Origin: Candidatus Rokuibacteriota bacterium
GTDB lineage: Bacteria > Methylomirabilota > Methylomirabilia > Rokubacteriales > CSP1-6
Assembly (NCBI GenBank): GCA_016201645.1
Contig: JACQCL010000025.1
Location: 1 to 24,384 of the forward strand
Direction of reading: 5' to 3'
DNA: 24,384 bases
Part shown: piece by piece, positions 1-7,845 of the stretch
Layout: every line of letters starts with the position of its first letter
How positions within the stretch are numbered: position 1 is the stretch's first letter
Made by a program: the position numbers and the translations under genes
The notes under the pieces: generated by a model
Seen by the model: only the letters and a program-made list of their open reading frames with translations
What the model was told of the DNA's origin: nothing
Databases searched by the model: none

Positions 1-333
1 GTCATGGTCTTCGGCTTTGCGGCCGTGGTGGCCGGTGCGATGATGTGGTTGCCGAAGCTGGTCGCCCCGCGGCGGCGGAGCCCGGTCAAGGCGGAGCCGT
101 TCGAGTGCGGCAAGGACCCGCTCGCGCTCCCGGAGGGGCGGTTCGCCATCAAGTTCTCGACCGTGGCGATCTTCTTCATCATCTTCGACATCGAGGTGAT
201 GCTGATCTTCCCGTGGGCGGTGCAGGTGAGGCCGCTCGGCTGGCCGGGATTTCTTGCCATGCTCGTCTTCCTCGGCATCTTGATGCTGGGGTTCCTCTAT
301 ATGTGGAAGAAGGGAGGCCTTGAGTGGGACTAG
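1..333 (+). CDS. nuoA: NADH-quinone oxidoreductase subunit A (5' end outside the window)
   Basis: Small membrane subunit of respiratory complex I, lying at the junction of the membrane arm and the peripheral arm. The visible frame has a hydrophobic start, then the family block VKAEPFECGKDPL followed by FAIKFSTVAIFFIIFDIEV, which carries the acidic residues of the second membrane helix, and a third hydrophobic segment near the C-terminus. An ATG exists at base 4, but it would remove most of the first helix found in family members of about 118-145 residues. The frame is open to base 1, so the gene is most likely truncated by the window edge. Its stop overlaps the nuoB start by 10 bases. It is the first visible gene of the nuo operon. 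Confidence 0.93.
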   Translation, partial: VMVFGFAAVVAGAMMWLPKLVAPRRRSPVKAEPFECGKDPLALPEGRFAIKFSTVAIFFIIFDIEVMLIFPWAVQVRPLGWPGFLAMLVFLGILMLGFLYMWKKGGLEWD

Positions 334-782
334 GCGGCTTTTTCACCGGGAAGCTCGATGAGGCCATCGGCTGGGCCCGGAAGTACTCCATCTTCCAGTA
401 TCCGTTCGTGACGGCCTGCTGCGGCATGGAGTACATGGCGACGGCCTGTTCTCACTACGACGTGGACCGATTCGGGGCGGGCTTGCCCCGCTTCTCTCCC
501 CGGCAGGCGGACGTGCTCTTCGTGGTGGGGACCATCAGCCACAAGCTGGCCCCTGCGTTGAAGCGCATCTACGATCAGATGTGCGAGCCCAAGTGGGTCG
601 TGGCTTTTGGCGTCTGCACGTGCACGGGCGGCTTTTACGACAATTACGCCACCGTCATGGGCATTGACACCATCATCCCGGTGGACGTCTACATTCCCGG
701 CTGCCCGCCCCGCCCCGAAAGCGTGCTCGACGGCTTGATGAAGCTGCAAGACAAGATCGCCGCCGGGGCCCAGCGCTACTAA
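324..782 (+). CDS. nuoB: NADH-quinone oxidoreductase subunit B (N2 cluster subunit)
   Basis: Peripheral-arm subunit that binds iron-sulfur cluster N2, the electron donor to quinone. The protein has 152 residues. The four N2 ligands are visible as adjacent Cys32-Cys33 (ACCGMEYMA), Cys98 (GVCTCTGG) and Cys127 (PGCPPRPE), with the family's 65- and 29-residue spacings. An additional cysteine, Cys100, sits two residues after the third ligand, where serine is more usual. The start is GTG at 324, inside the end of nuoA, preceded by a good GGGAGG ribosome-binding site at about 312-317. The short N-terminus before the helix-forming segment is typical of bacterial NuoB. Confidence 0.96.
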   Translation: MGLGGFFTGKLDEAIGWARKYSIFQYPFVTACCGMEYMATACSHYDVDRFGAGLPRFSPRQADVLFVVGTISHKLAPALKRIYDQMCEPKWVVAFGVCTCTGGFYDNYATVMGIDTIIPVDVYIPGCPPRPESVLDGLMKLQDKIAAGAQRY

Positions 783-808
783 GCCCTCGGTCCCTCGTCA
801 CTTCGATT

Positions 809-1306
809 ATGGACGGTCAGAGCGCACTTCTCCGGCTGACGACGACCTTCGGCGGCCGGATCATCGAGACCCACGCCTACCGGGGAGACCACACGGCGGT
901 GGTGGAGCGCTCGGCCCTTCTCGATGTGCTTCGGTTTTGCCGTGACGAAGCCGACCTCGGATTCGACTTCCTCATGGATCTCACTTCCGTGGACTATCTG
1001 AAGTATCCCGGCCGGGAGTTTGGTCCCCGCTTCGAGGTCGTGTATCACCTCTATTCGCTGGCTCACAACCACCGGCTACGCCTCAAGGTGAGAGTGGAGG
1101 AAGACGACGCGCGCGTGCCGAGTGCGGTGCCCCTCTGGCCGGTCGCGAACTGGTTCGAGCGAGAGGTCTGGGACATGTTCGGGATCCGCTTCGACGGCCA
1201 CCCGGACCTGCGGCGGCTCCTCATGTACGAGGAGTTCCAGGGGCATCCACTCCGGAAAGACTATCCGGTCAATAAACGGCAACCATTGATTGGACCGAAG
1301 AACTAA
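809..1306 (+). CDS. nuoC: NADH-quinone oxidoreductase subunit C
   Basis: Soluble peripheral-arm subunit (30 kDa type) with no cofactor; it packs against NuoD near the quinone site. The protein has 165 residues and ends with the diagnostic block FEREVWDMFGIRFDGHPDLR followed by RLLMYEEFQGHPLRKDYP. It is a separate gene here, not a NuoCD fusion as in enterobacteria. It starts 26 bases after nuoB. No clear Shine-Dalgarno motif precedes the ATG at 809, so the start rests on the match of the N-terminal region to the family length. After it comes the largest gap of the nuo operon, 1307-1435, which carries a hairpin repeat. Confidence 0.96.
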   Translation: MDGQSALLRLTTTFGGRIIETHAYRGDHTAVVERSALLDVLRFCRDEADLGFDFLMDLTSVDYLKYPGREFGPRFEVVYHLYSLAHNHRLRLKVRVEEDDARVPSAVPLWPVANWFEREVWDMFGIRFDGHPDLRRLLMYEEFQGHPLRKDYPVNKRQPLIGPKN

Positions 1307-1336
1307 CGTGGTAGCGTGTGCTTGTGAACTCGTGAT

Positions 1337-1432
1337 TTCGAGCGCGGGCTTTGCCCGCGCAAGCTCCGGGGGGAGGAATCGGAAGGGGCGGGTACCCGCG
1401 CCCGAAGGGCGTGGGTGGGCCCCCCTCCGAGG
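1337..1432 (+). repeat. two-hairpin intergenic repeat, copy 1 (between nuoC and nuoD)
   Basis: First of three copies of a GC-rich element. Hairpin 1 is a perfect 8-bp stem (GCGCGGGC at 1342-1349, TTT loop, GCCCGCGC at 1353-1360). After a G-rich spacer, hairpin 2 runs from TCGGAAGGGG (from 1379) to GCCCCCCTCCGA (1419-1430). Copy 1 differs from the others by an extra nested hairpin inside hairpin 2 (ACCCGCGCCC 1394-1403, GAA loop, GGGCGTGGGT 1407-1416). The right end lies 3 bases before the likely nuoD ATG. The orientation is the same as the operon. Confidence 0.85.
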
Positions 1433-1435
1433 GTG

Positions 1436-2809
1436 ATGGCTGAGCGGACGACGCGCGAGATCTACCTGGGGGAGGGGAGCGGGACCGGCTCGGGCTCGCA
1501 GCACCTCTACGTCAACATGGGTCCGGCCCATCCGGCCATGCACGGCATCATCCACATCGTGGCCGAGCTCGACGGCGAGACGGTCGTGAAGGCCGACGTG
1601 GAGATCGGCTACCTGCACCGGGCCTTCGAGAAGGAGTGCGAGCGGGGCCCGTACAACAACGCCATCCCCTACACGGACCGCCTGAATTACGTCTCCCCCC
1701 TGATCAACAACTTTGGCTACGCGTCCTGTGTCGAGAAACTCTTGGGGATCGACGTGAGCGAGCGTTGCAAGTACATCCGGGTGGTCATGAGCGAGATCTC
1801 CCGGATCTGCGACCACCTCACCTGCATCGGGGCCTCGGCGATGGAGCTCGGCGCCTTCACGGTCTTCCTCTACATGATCAAGGCCCGGGAGTACCTCTGG
1901 GAGCTCGTCGAAGACGTGACCGGCGCGCGCCTCACCATCTCCTACGCGCGCGTGGGCGGTGTCAAGGCCGACCTGCCGGAAGGTTTTGGCCTGAAGACGC
2001 GGAAGGCGTTCAAGGAGACCCGCCAGGTGCTGGAAGAGGTCGGGAAGCTTCTGACGGGGAACCGCATCTTCATGGACCGCATGGTGGGGGTAGGCGCGCT
2101 CTCGCGCGAGGAAACCATCGCCTATGCGATCACGGGTCCCTTGCTCCGGGCTGCCGGGGTCGCGTACGACGTGAGGCGAGCCCAGCCGTACTGGGCGTAT
2201 GACCGGGTGGAGTTCGAGATCCCCACCGGCCGGAACGGGGATAACTACGACCGATACCTCGTCCGCATGGCGGAAATGGAGCAGTCCATGCGGATCGTAG
2301 AGCAGGCCCTCGACGCGCTGCCCGGCGGCGCCATCAACGTCGATTTCCAAGGGCGACCCATGGACCCGGCGAGTTATGTGGATCTCGGCAAGCAGGGCAA
2401 GACCGAAGGCCTGCTGCTGATCCCCATCACGCTCTCTCCCAACCTTCAAGGGTTGGAGAAGCCGGTCCACCACCAGGTGAACGTGGCCGACAAGCGGGTC
2501 GTGCTCCCCCCCAAGGAGGAGACCTACGGATCCATCGAAGGGCTCATGAACCACTTCATGCTCATCATGGACGGAAACGGGATCCGGCCGCCGCAGGGCG
2601 ACGCCTACTTTGCGGTGGAAGGCGCCAACGGCGAGCTGGGCTTCTACATCGTCTCCGACGGCACCGACCGCCCCTACCGCGTCCGGTGCCGGCCGCCGTG
2701 CTTTCCTCCCATGGCGGCCCTCCACCGGATGATCGAAGGAGAGATGGTGGCCGACGTCGTTCCTTCCTTCGGCTCCATCAACATGATCGGGGGCGAGCTG
2801 GATCGATGA
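1436..2809 (+). CDS. nuoD: NADH-quinone oxidoreductase subunit D
   Basis: 49-kDa-type subunit related to the large subunit of NiFe hydrogenases; with NuoB it forms the quinone-binding cavity next to N2. The N-terminal block VNMGPAHPAMHG has the histidines expected in the quinone pocket (His32 and His36 with this start). GYLHRAFEK, PYTDRLNYVS and the terminal SINMIGGELDR are also typical. The length is 457 residues, slightly long for the family. In-frame starts exist at GTG 1415, GTG 1433 and ATG 1436; I chose the ATG because the earlier ones lie within the hairpin repeat, but no well-spaced ribosome-binding site decides it. The stop overlaps the nuoE start (ATGA). Confidence 0.94.
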   Translation: MAERTTREIYLGEGSGTGSGSQHLYVNMGPAHPAMHGIIHIVAELDGETVVKADVEIGYLHRAFEKECERGPYNNAIPYTDRLNYVSPLINNFGYASCVEKLLGIDVSERCKYIRVVMSEISRICDHLTCIGASAMELGAFTVFLYMIKAREYLWELVEDVTGARLTISYARVGGVKADLPEGFGLKTRKAFKETRQVLEEVGKLLTGNRIFMDRMVGVGALSREETIAYAITGPLLRAAGVAYDVRRAQPYWAYDRVEFEIPTGRNGDNYDRYLVRMAEMEQSMRIVEQALDALPGGAINVDFQGRPMDPASYVDLGKQGKTEGLLLIPITLSPNLQGLEKPVHHQVNVADKRVVLPPKEETYGSIEGLMNHFMLIMDGNGIRPPQGDAYFAVEGANGELGFYIVSDGTDRPYRVRCRPPCFPPMAALHRMIEGEMVADVVPSFGSINMIGGELDR

Positions 2810-3297
2810 GGGCTCCCGCAGGGGTTAAGGTCCAGTTCACGGGGGGACAGCTCCAGGAAGTTCGCCGGCTTCAGGCGCTCTATCCTGACAAGCGGGCGGC
2901 GCTCTTGCCGGTCCTCCAGCTGGCCCAGGCCGCCTTCGGCTATATCTCGCTCGAAGCGGAGGAGTACGTGGCGGGGTTGTTCGACCTCTCCCCGGCCCAT
3001 GTTCACGAGGTCGTGACCTTCTACACCCTCTTCTTTCGAGAGCCCAAGGGCCGCCACGTCGTCAGCGTCTGCCACAACCTCACCTGCCACCTGCTGGGCG
3101 CCCGGCGTGTGCTGGCTTACCTCAAAGAGAGGCTTGGCGTCGAGGTCGGAGGGACCACCCCGGATGGCAAGGTCACGCTGCTCTCGGTCGAGTGTCTCTG
3201 CGCCTGCGAGATGGCGCCGATGATGCAGGTGGACGACCGCTACGAGGGCCACCTGACGCCGGAACTCGTGGATCGCATCCTTGAAGGACTCGGATAG
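2806..3297 (+). CDS. nuoE: NADH-quinone oxidoreductase subunit E
   Basis: 24-kDa thioredoxin-like subunit of the NADH dehydrogenase module, carrying the off-path 2Fe-2S cluster N1a. The protein has 163 residues. An N-terminal helical region (LLPVLQLAQAAFGYIS) is followed by the thioredoxin-like fold, with ligands Cys89, Cys94, Cys130 and Cys134 in the family spacing (5, 36, 4). Cys132 is an extra cysteine between the last two ligands, in a position usually occupied by glycine or alanine. The ATG at 2806 overlaps the nuoD stop. It ends directly against nuoF with no spacer, suggesting coupled translation of the E-F pair. Confidence 0.95.
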   Translation: MRAPAGVKVQFTGGQLQEVRRLQALYPDKRAALLPVLQLAQAAFGYISLEAEEYVAGLFDLSPAHVHEVVTFYTLFFREPKGRHVVSVCHNLTCHLLGARRVLAYLKERLGVEVGGTTPDGKVTLLSVECLCACEMAPMMQVDDRYEGHLTPELVDRILEGLG

Positions 3298-4542
3298 ATG
3301 GCCGAGCTGATCCTGACCCGGAACTTCCACCGTCCTGACTCCCACGCGCTTCGGCTGTACCAGGAGACGGGCGGCTATGAAGGGCTTCAGCGCGTGTTGG
3401 CGCTGCCGCCGGTTACGATCATCGAGACCGTGAAGAAGTCGAACCTGCGCGGTCTGGGCGGCGCGGGGTTCCCGACGGGCGTCAAGTGGGGGTTCATCCC
3501 CAAGGGGCACCCGGGCCCGGTCTATCTCGTGATCAATGCCGATGAGGGCGAGCCCGGTACCTTCAAGGACCGTTACCTGCTGGAGCGGGATCCGCACGCG
3601 CTGATTGAGGGGATGATCGTCTCCGCGTACGCGATCGGCTCCCACCTGGCCTTCGTCTATATCCGGGGCGAGTACGTCCAGCCGTGGCGGCGGTTCGCGC
3701 GGGCGGTGGAGGAGGCCTATGCCGCGGGATTCCTCGGCCGGAACATCCTCGGCTCGGGGTTCGACCTGGATGTCGTCGTCCATCGGGGGGCCGGCGCGTA
3801 CATCTGCGGCGAGGAAACCGGATTGATCTCCTCGCTCGAGGGCAAGAAGGGCTGGCCGAAGCTCAAGCCGCCGTTTCCGGCGATTCGCGGCGCGTTCGAT
3901 GCGCCGACCATCGTCAACAACGTGGAGACCATCTGCCACGTCCCTCATATCGTCCAACGCGGCGCGGAGTGGTTCGCCGCGCTGGGCACCGCAACCCAGG
4001 GTGGGACGCGCATGTACTCCGTGTCCGGCCACATCCGACAGCCGGGCGTGTACGAGCTGCCCGTGTCGGTCACGCTGAGGGCGCTGATCTACGAGCACGC
4101 CGGGGGCCTCCCGGACGGCCGGAGGCTCAAGGCAGTGGTCCCCGGCGGGTCCTCCGCCCCCATCCTGAGGGCGGACGAGATCGAGGTCGCGATGGACGTG
4201 GACGGCCTGAAGAACGCGGGTACCATGGCCGGTTCCGCGGGGGTCATCGTCATGGACGAGACCGTGTCGATCCCCGAGGCGCTGATGGTCGTGGCCCGCT
4301 TCTATGCCCACGAGTCGTGCGGGCAGTGCACCCCGTGCCGCGAGTCCACCGGCTGGATTTTCAAGATGGCGCAGCGGATCGTCGAAGGAAAGGGGCGCAA
4401 GGAGGATCTGGACACGATCCTGGATGTGGCCCGGCGCGGCGCCGGCACAACCATCTGCGCCTTCTACGACGGGGCGGTGGGGCCCTACATCAGCTACATC
4501 GAGAAGTTCCGCGATGAGTTTGAAGCCCTGATCCCGAAATAA
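3298..4542 (+). CDS. nuoF: NADH-quinone oxidoreductase subunit F (NADH and FMN binding)
   Basis: 51-kDa subunit that oxidises NADH through FMN and passes electrons to 4Fe-4S cluster N3. The protein has 414 residues. The glycine-rich NADH-binding segment GLGGAGFPTGVKW is at about 52-64 and the FMN/NADH segment NADEGEPGTFKDR at about 80-92. An SLBB-type region follows at about 240-320. N3 ligands are Cys341, Cys344 and Cys347 (ESCGQCTPCREST) and Cys387 (GTTICAF), with family-like spacing. The ATG directly follows the nuoE stop. Nothing appears damaged. Hydrogenase-linked homologues (HoxF, HndC) exist, but the full nuo context makes NuoF clear. Confidence 0.96.
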   Translation: MAELILTRNFHRPDSHALRLYQETGGYEGLQRVLALPPVTIIETVKKSNLRGLGGAGFPTGVKWGFIPKGHPGPVYLVINADEGEPGTFKDRYLLERDPHALIEGMIVSAYAIGSHLAFVYIRGEYVQPWRRFARAVEEAYAAGFLGRNILGSGFDLDVVVHRGAGAYICGEETGLISSLEGKKGWPKLKPPFPAIRGAFDAPTIVNNVETICHVPHIVQRGAEWFAALGTATQGGTRMYSVSGHIRQPGVYELPVSVTLRALIYEHAGGLPDGRRLKAVVPGGSSAPILRADEIEVAMDVDGLKNAGTMAGSAGVIVMDETVSIPEALMVVARFYAHESCGQCTPCRESTGWIFKMAQRIVEGKGRKEDLDTILDVARRGAGTTICAFYDGAVGPYISYIEKFRDEFEALIPK

Positions 4543-4545
4543 CGT

Positions 4546-6150
4546 ATGCCGAAGCTGACGATTGACGGGAAGGAGATCGAGGCGCCGGCGGGCACGAACC
4601 TGATCGAAGCGGCGCGTCGGCTCGGGATCGAGATCCCGCATTACTGCTACCATCCCGGCCTCAGCATCGCCGGCCAGTGCCGTCTCTGCATGGTGGAGAT
4701 CGGGAATAACCCGCGTCCGCAGATCGCGTGCAACATCCAGGTGGCCGAAGGCATGGTGGTCCGCACGGAGACTGCGAAGGTCCTGGCGACGCGCCAGTCC
4801 ATCATGGAGTTCCACCTGATCAATCACCCGCTGGACTGCCCCGTCTGCGACCAGGCCGGCGAGTGCTGGCTCCAGATCTACTACATGAAGCACGGGCTCT
4901 ACGAGCCGCGCATGATGGACGAGAAGGTCCACAAGCCGAAAGCCGTGCCGCTGGGCCCTCACGTGATTCTGGACGCCGAGCGCTGCATCCTCTGCTCCCG
5001 CTGCGTCCGTTTCTGCGACGAGATCACGGGGACGGGAGAGCTCGGGATCTTCCAGCGCGGCGATCATTCCGAGATCGGGCTCTTTCCCGGCCGCGAGCTC
5101 TCGAACCCCTACTCGGCGAACGTGATCGACATCTGCCCGGTGGGGGCGCTCACCGACCGGGATTTTCGGTTTGCGGTCCGCGTCTGGTACCTGGAGACGG
5201 CCAAATCCATCTGTCCGGGATGCAGCCGCGGCTGCAACATCGAGGTGCACTACAATCTGCGCCGGCCCCATCATAATCAGGGCCGGCGCGTCGCCCGGCT
5301 CAAGCCGCGCTACAACAGGGAGGTGAACCGGTGGTGGATCTGCGACGCCGGCCGGTACGGGTATAAGTTCGTGGATGACCCGAGCCGGCTCCTCCTTCCG
5401 GCGCGCCGGGCAGACACCCAGGCCGACGAGGTGGTCTGGGAGGAGATAATCCCGCTCGTCGCAGCGCGGCTCTCGGCGTACCGGCCGGAGGAGATCGGCG
5501 TCCTCGCGTCTCCCCAAATGGCGAACGAGGATCTCTTCCTTCTCCGCCGGCTCGTGGATCACCTCGGCATCCCCAACGTGGACTTCCGCGTTCCATCCCG
5601 GGCCTCCGGGGACGAAGACCGGATTCTGATCAAGGCCGACAAGAATCCCAATACCCGGGGAGCCGAGCTGATCGGTCTAGGACCGCGTCCCGGAGGGTTG
5701 GACGCCCGAGGCGTGCTGAGGGCTGCCAGGGAGCGGCGCATCAAGTGCCTGTGGGTGCTCCACCACGATCTGCTGCTCTCAGCCTGGCCCGAGGAAGAGA
5801 CGCGGGAGGCGCTCCGAGCCCTCGACTGCCTGATCTTCCAGGGCTCGAACGCCAACGGGGTCAGCCCCTCCGCCCACTACGTCCTGCCCAGCGCGACCTG
5901 GGTGGAACGGGAAGGGACCTTCGCCAACTTCGAGGGACGGGTCCAGCGCTTCTGGAAAGCCGTGGAGCCCGTGGGTGCAGCGCTCCCCGACTGGGAGATC
6001 ATCGGCCGGATCGGCGAGGCGCTCGGGATGGGTCCGCTCCCGGCGACGGCCGAAGCGATCTTCAAGGCCTTAGCGGCTGAAGTGATCGCCTTCCGTGGGC
6101 TTTCTTACCGCGAGCTCAGGGACGCCGGGAAGCCGGTGGCATCCTCATGA
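4546..6150 (+). CDS. nuoG: NADH-quinone oxidoreductase subunit G (short form, four clusters)
   Basis: 75-kDa-type subunit that relays electrons through several iron-sulfur clusters. Ligand sets seen: 2Fe-2S N1b (Cys34, Cys45, Cys48, Cys62); N5 (His94, Cys98, Cys101, Cys107); N4 (Cys147, Cys150, Cys153 and Cys197 in CPVG); and a fourth set, Cys223, Cys226, Cys230 and Cys266, resembling N7 of some NuoG proteins and the cluster of formate dehydrogenase-like domains. The molybdopterin-type domain is shortened: the whole protein has 534 residues, against roughly 700-900 in many bacteria. It begins 3 bases after nuoF, and its stop overlaps the nuoH start (ATGA). Confidence 0.95.
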   Translation: MPKLTIDGKEIEAPAGTNLIEAARRLGIEIPHYCYHPGLSIAGQCRLCMVEIGNNPRPQIACNIQVAEGMVVRTETAKVLATRQSIMEFHLINHPLDCPVCDQAGECWLQIYYMKHGLYEPRMMDEKVHKPKAVPLGPHVILDAERCILCSRCVRFCDEITGTGELGIFQRGDHSEIGLFPGRELSNPYSANVIDICPVGALTDRDFRFAVRVWYLETAKSICPGCSRGCNIEVHYNLRRPHHNQGRRVARLKPRYNREVNRWWICDAGRYGYKFVDDPSRLLLPARRADTQADEVVWEEIIPLVAARLSAYRPEEIGVLASPQMANEDLFLLRRLVDHLGIPNVDFRVPSRASGDEDRILIKADKNPNTRGAELIGLGPRPGGLDARGVLRAARERRIKCLWVLHHDLLLSAWPEEETREALRALDCLIFQGSNANGVSPSAHYVLPSATWVEREGTFANFEGRVQRFWKAVEPVGAALPDWEIIGRIGEALGMGPLPATAEAIFKALAAEVIAFRGLSYRELRDAGKPVASS

Positions 6151-7253
6151 CGCCGATGCTCACAGATCTCGGGATTGCTTTCGGCCGGGTGGCCTTTGTC
6201 ATGCTGTTTGTCCTCAACATGGGAGGACTCCTGACGTGGGTGGAGCGCAAGCAGTCCGCGGTCATGCAGGACCGGATCGGGGCCAACCGCGCCTCGATCT
6301 TCGGCCTCCGGCTCTTCGGACTGTTCCACCCGCTGGCGGACGCCCTCAAGATGCTCACCAAGGAGGACTTCCTGCCGGCGCGGGCCGACCGGATCCTCTT
6401 TACCCTGGCGCCGTTCGTCTCGGTGCTCTTTGCCCTCGTGGCCTTTGCCGCGATTCCCTTCGGTGACGTGCTCCAGGTCGGCGGCCGCGAGGTTCCGCTT
6501 CAGGCGGTCACGCTGAACGCCGGGATCCTCTACGTGTTCGCCATGCTCTCGCTGGGCGTGTACGGGGTGATGATGGCCGGCTGGGCCTCTGCCAACAACT
6601 ACGCCCTCCTCGGCGGCCAGCGCGCGGCTGCCCTGATGATTTCCGCCGAGGTCGCCATCGGTGCCTCCATCATGGGCGTGGCAATGGTGTACGGCTCGCT
6701 GGACATGATGGAGATTATCCGCGGCCAGGGCCGGCCGCTGTTCGGGTGGCTGACGTGGATCCCGGCGTGGGGGATCGTGACGCAGCCGCTGGCCTTCGTC
6801 CTGTTTCTCACGGCGGGAATCGCCGCCACCAAGCGCATTCCCTTCGACTTCCCCGAGGGGGAGTCGGAGATCATCGGCTACTTCGTCGAATACAGCGGGA
6901 TGAAATTCGGGATGTTCATGATGGCGGACTTCGTCGAGACCGTGGTGATCGCCGGCCTGACGACCGCCCTGTTCCTCGGCGGCTGGCAGGTCCCTTATCT
7001 GGCCGCCGACGGTTTCAGGTTCCCGTGGGGGGCCGCCCTGACGCTGGCCCGGCCGACGGTGGTGGCACTCGGCGTCCTGGCCTTCTGCCTGAAGGTCGCC
7101 ATGGCGTGTTGGTTCCTCATGCTGATCCGATGGACCCTGCCCCGCTTCCGCTATGACCAGGCTATGCGGCTCGGTTGGCTGGGCCTCTTCCCCCTCTCGA
7201 TCCTGAACGTGGTCGTCACGGGCGTGGTCCTGCTGGCGTGGAGGTCCGCGTGA
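6147..7253 (+). CDS. nuoH: NADH-quinone oxidoreductase subunit H
   Basis: Multi-helix membrane subunit that connects the membrane arm to the quinone cavity. The protein has 368 residues with about eight hydrophobic segments. Diagnostic blocks are LTWVERKQSAVMQDRIGANR in the first loop and PFDFPEGESEIIGYFVEYSG in the later loop, whose acidic residues form the entrance of the proton path. The ATG at 6147 overlaps the nuoG stop by four bases. The nuoI start overlaps the stop in the same way (GTGA at 7250-7253). These overlaps suggest tight translational coupling through G-H-I. Confidence 0.96.
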   Translation: MTPMLTDLGIAFGRVAFVMLFVLNMGGLLTWVERKQSAVMQDRIGANRASIFGLRLFGLFHPLADALKMLTKEDFLPARADRILFTLAPFVSVLFALVAFAAIPFGDVLQVGGREVPLQAVTLNAGILYVFAMLSLGVYGVMMAGWASANNYALLGGQRAAALMISAEVAIGASIMGVAMVYGSLDMMEIIRGQGRPLFGWLTWIPAWGIVTQPLAFVLFLTAGIAATKRIPFDFPEGESEIIGYFVEYSGMKFGMFMMADFVETVVIAGLTTALFLGGWQVPYLAADGFRFPWGAALTLARPTVVALGVLAFCLKVAMACWFLMLIRWTLPRFRYDQAMRLGWLGLFPLSILNVVVTGVVLLAWRSA

Positions 7254-7792
7254 GGCTGCGCCAGCGTTTCTACCTGGTAGAGGTCCTGGTCGGCCTCCGG
7301 GTGACCGCCGCCCACTTCTTCGTCAACCTGGGACGCCACACGGCGCATTACGTCTTCGGAAGGAAAGACGCGCGCGGGGCTGTGACGGTCCAGTACCCTG
7401 AGGAGCGTCGGCCCTACTCGCTCCGTCTGCGCAGCCTCCACCGCCTGGTGCGCCGGGAGGACGGTTCGCCCCGCTGCGTGGCCTGTATGATGTGCGAGAC
7501 GGTCTGCCCGGCGCACTGCATTTATATCGTGGCCGCCGAGCACCCGAACCCGGAGATCGAAAAGTATCCGGCGCGGTTCGACATTGATCTCGGCAAGTGC
7601 GTCTTCTGCGGCTACTGCGTGGAAGCGTGTCCCGAGGACGCGATTCGCATGGACACGGGCATCCTCGAATTCTCTTCCTACAGCCGGCGGGGCATGATCT
7701 ACACGAAGGAGACGCTCCTCGCCCTCGAACCTGCGGGGCCGGACGGGACGCCCCGATCCCCGATTCCGATTCCCGCCGACCGGACTCCCTAG
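7250..7792 (+). CDS. nuoI: NADH-quinone oxidoreductase subunit I (two 4Fe-4S clusters)
   Basis: Ferredoxin-like subunit carrying clusters N6a and N6b on the path to N2. The protein has 180 residues. Two CxxCxxCxxxCP motifs are visible: Cys76, 79, 82 and 86 (CVACMMCETVCP) and Cys117, 120, 123 and 127 (CVFCGYCVEACP). The N-terminal amphipathic stretch before them is usual. The C-terminus ends with a proline-rich tail. I chose the GTG at 7250 because it overlaps the nuoH stop; another in-frame GTG lies at 7238. A 53-base spacer separates it from nuoJ and holds nothing recognisable. Confidence 0.95.
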   Translation: MRLRQRFYLVEVLVGLRVTAAHFFVNLGRHTAHYVFGRKDARGAVTVQYPEERRPYSLRLRSLHRLVRREDGSPRCVACMMCETVCPAHCIYIVAAEHPNPEIEKYPARFDIDLGKCVFCGYCVEACPEDAIRMDTGILEFSSYSRRGMIYTKETLLALEPAGPDGTPRSPIPIPADRTP

Positions 7793-7845
7793 CCATGGGC
7801 CATCTTGTATCCACCGATGCCGAGCTTGCGGCCTGAGAGTAAGCC

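Noticed and set aside
2674..5562. A 962-codon open frame on the minus strand opposite nuoD to nuoG.
   Set aside because: It lies antisense to four strongly conserved genes, its translation is arginine-, histidine- and proline-rich with no family resemblance, and such frames are expected from GC-rich third codon positions.
7795..7836. A 13-codon ATG frame between nuoI and nuoJ.
   Set aside because: Too short, with no convincing ribosome-binding site and no recognisable peptide; treated as plain spacer.
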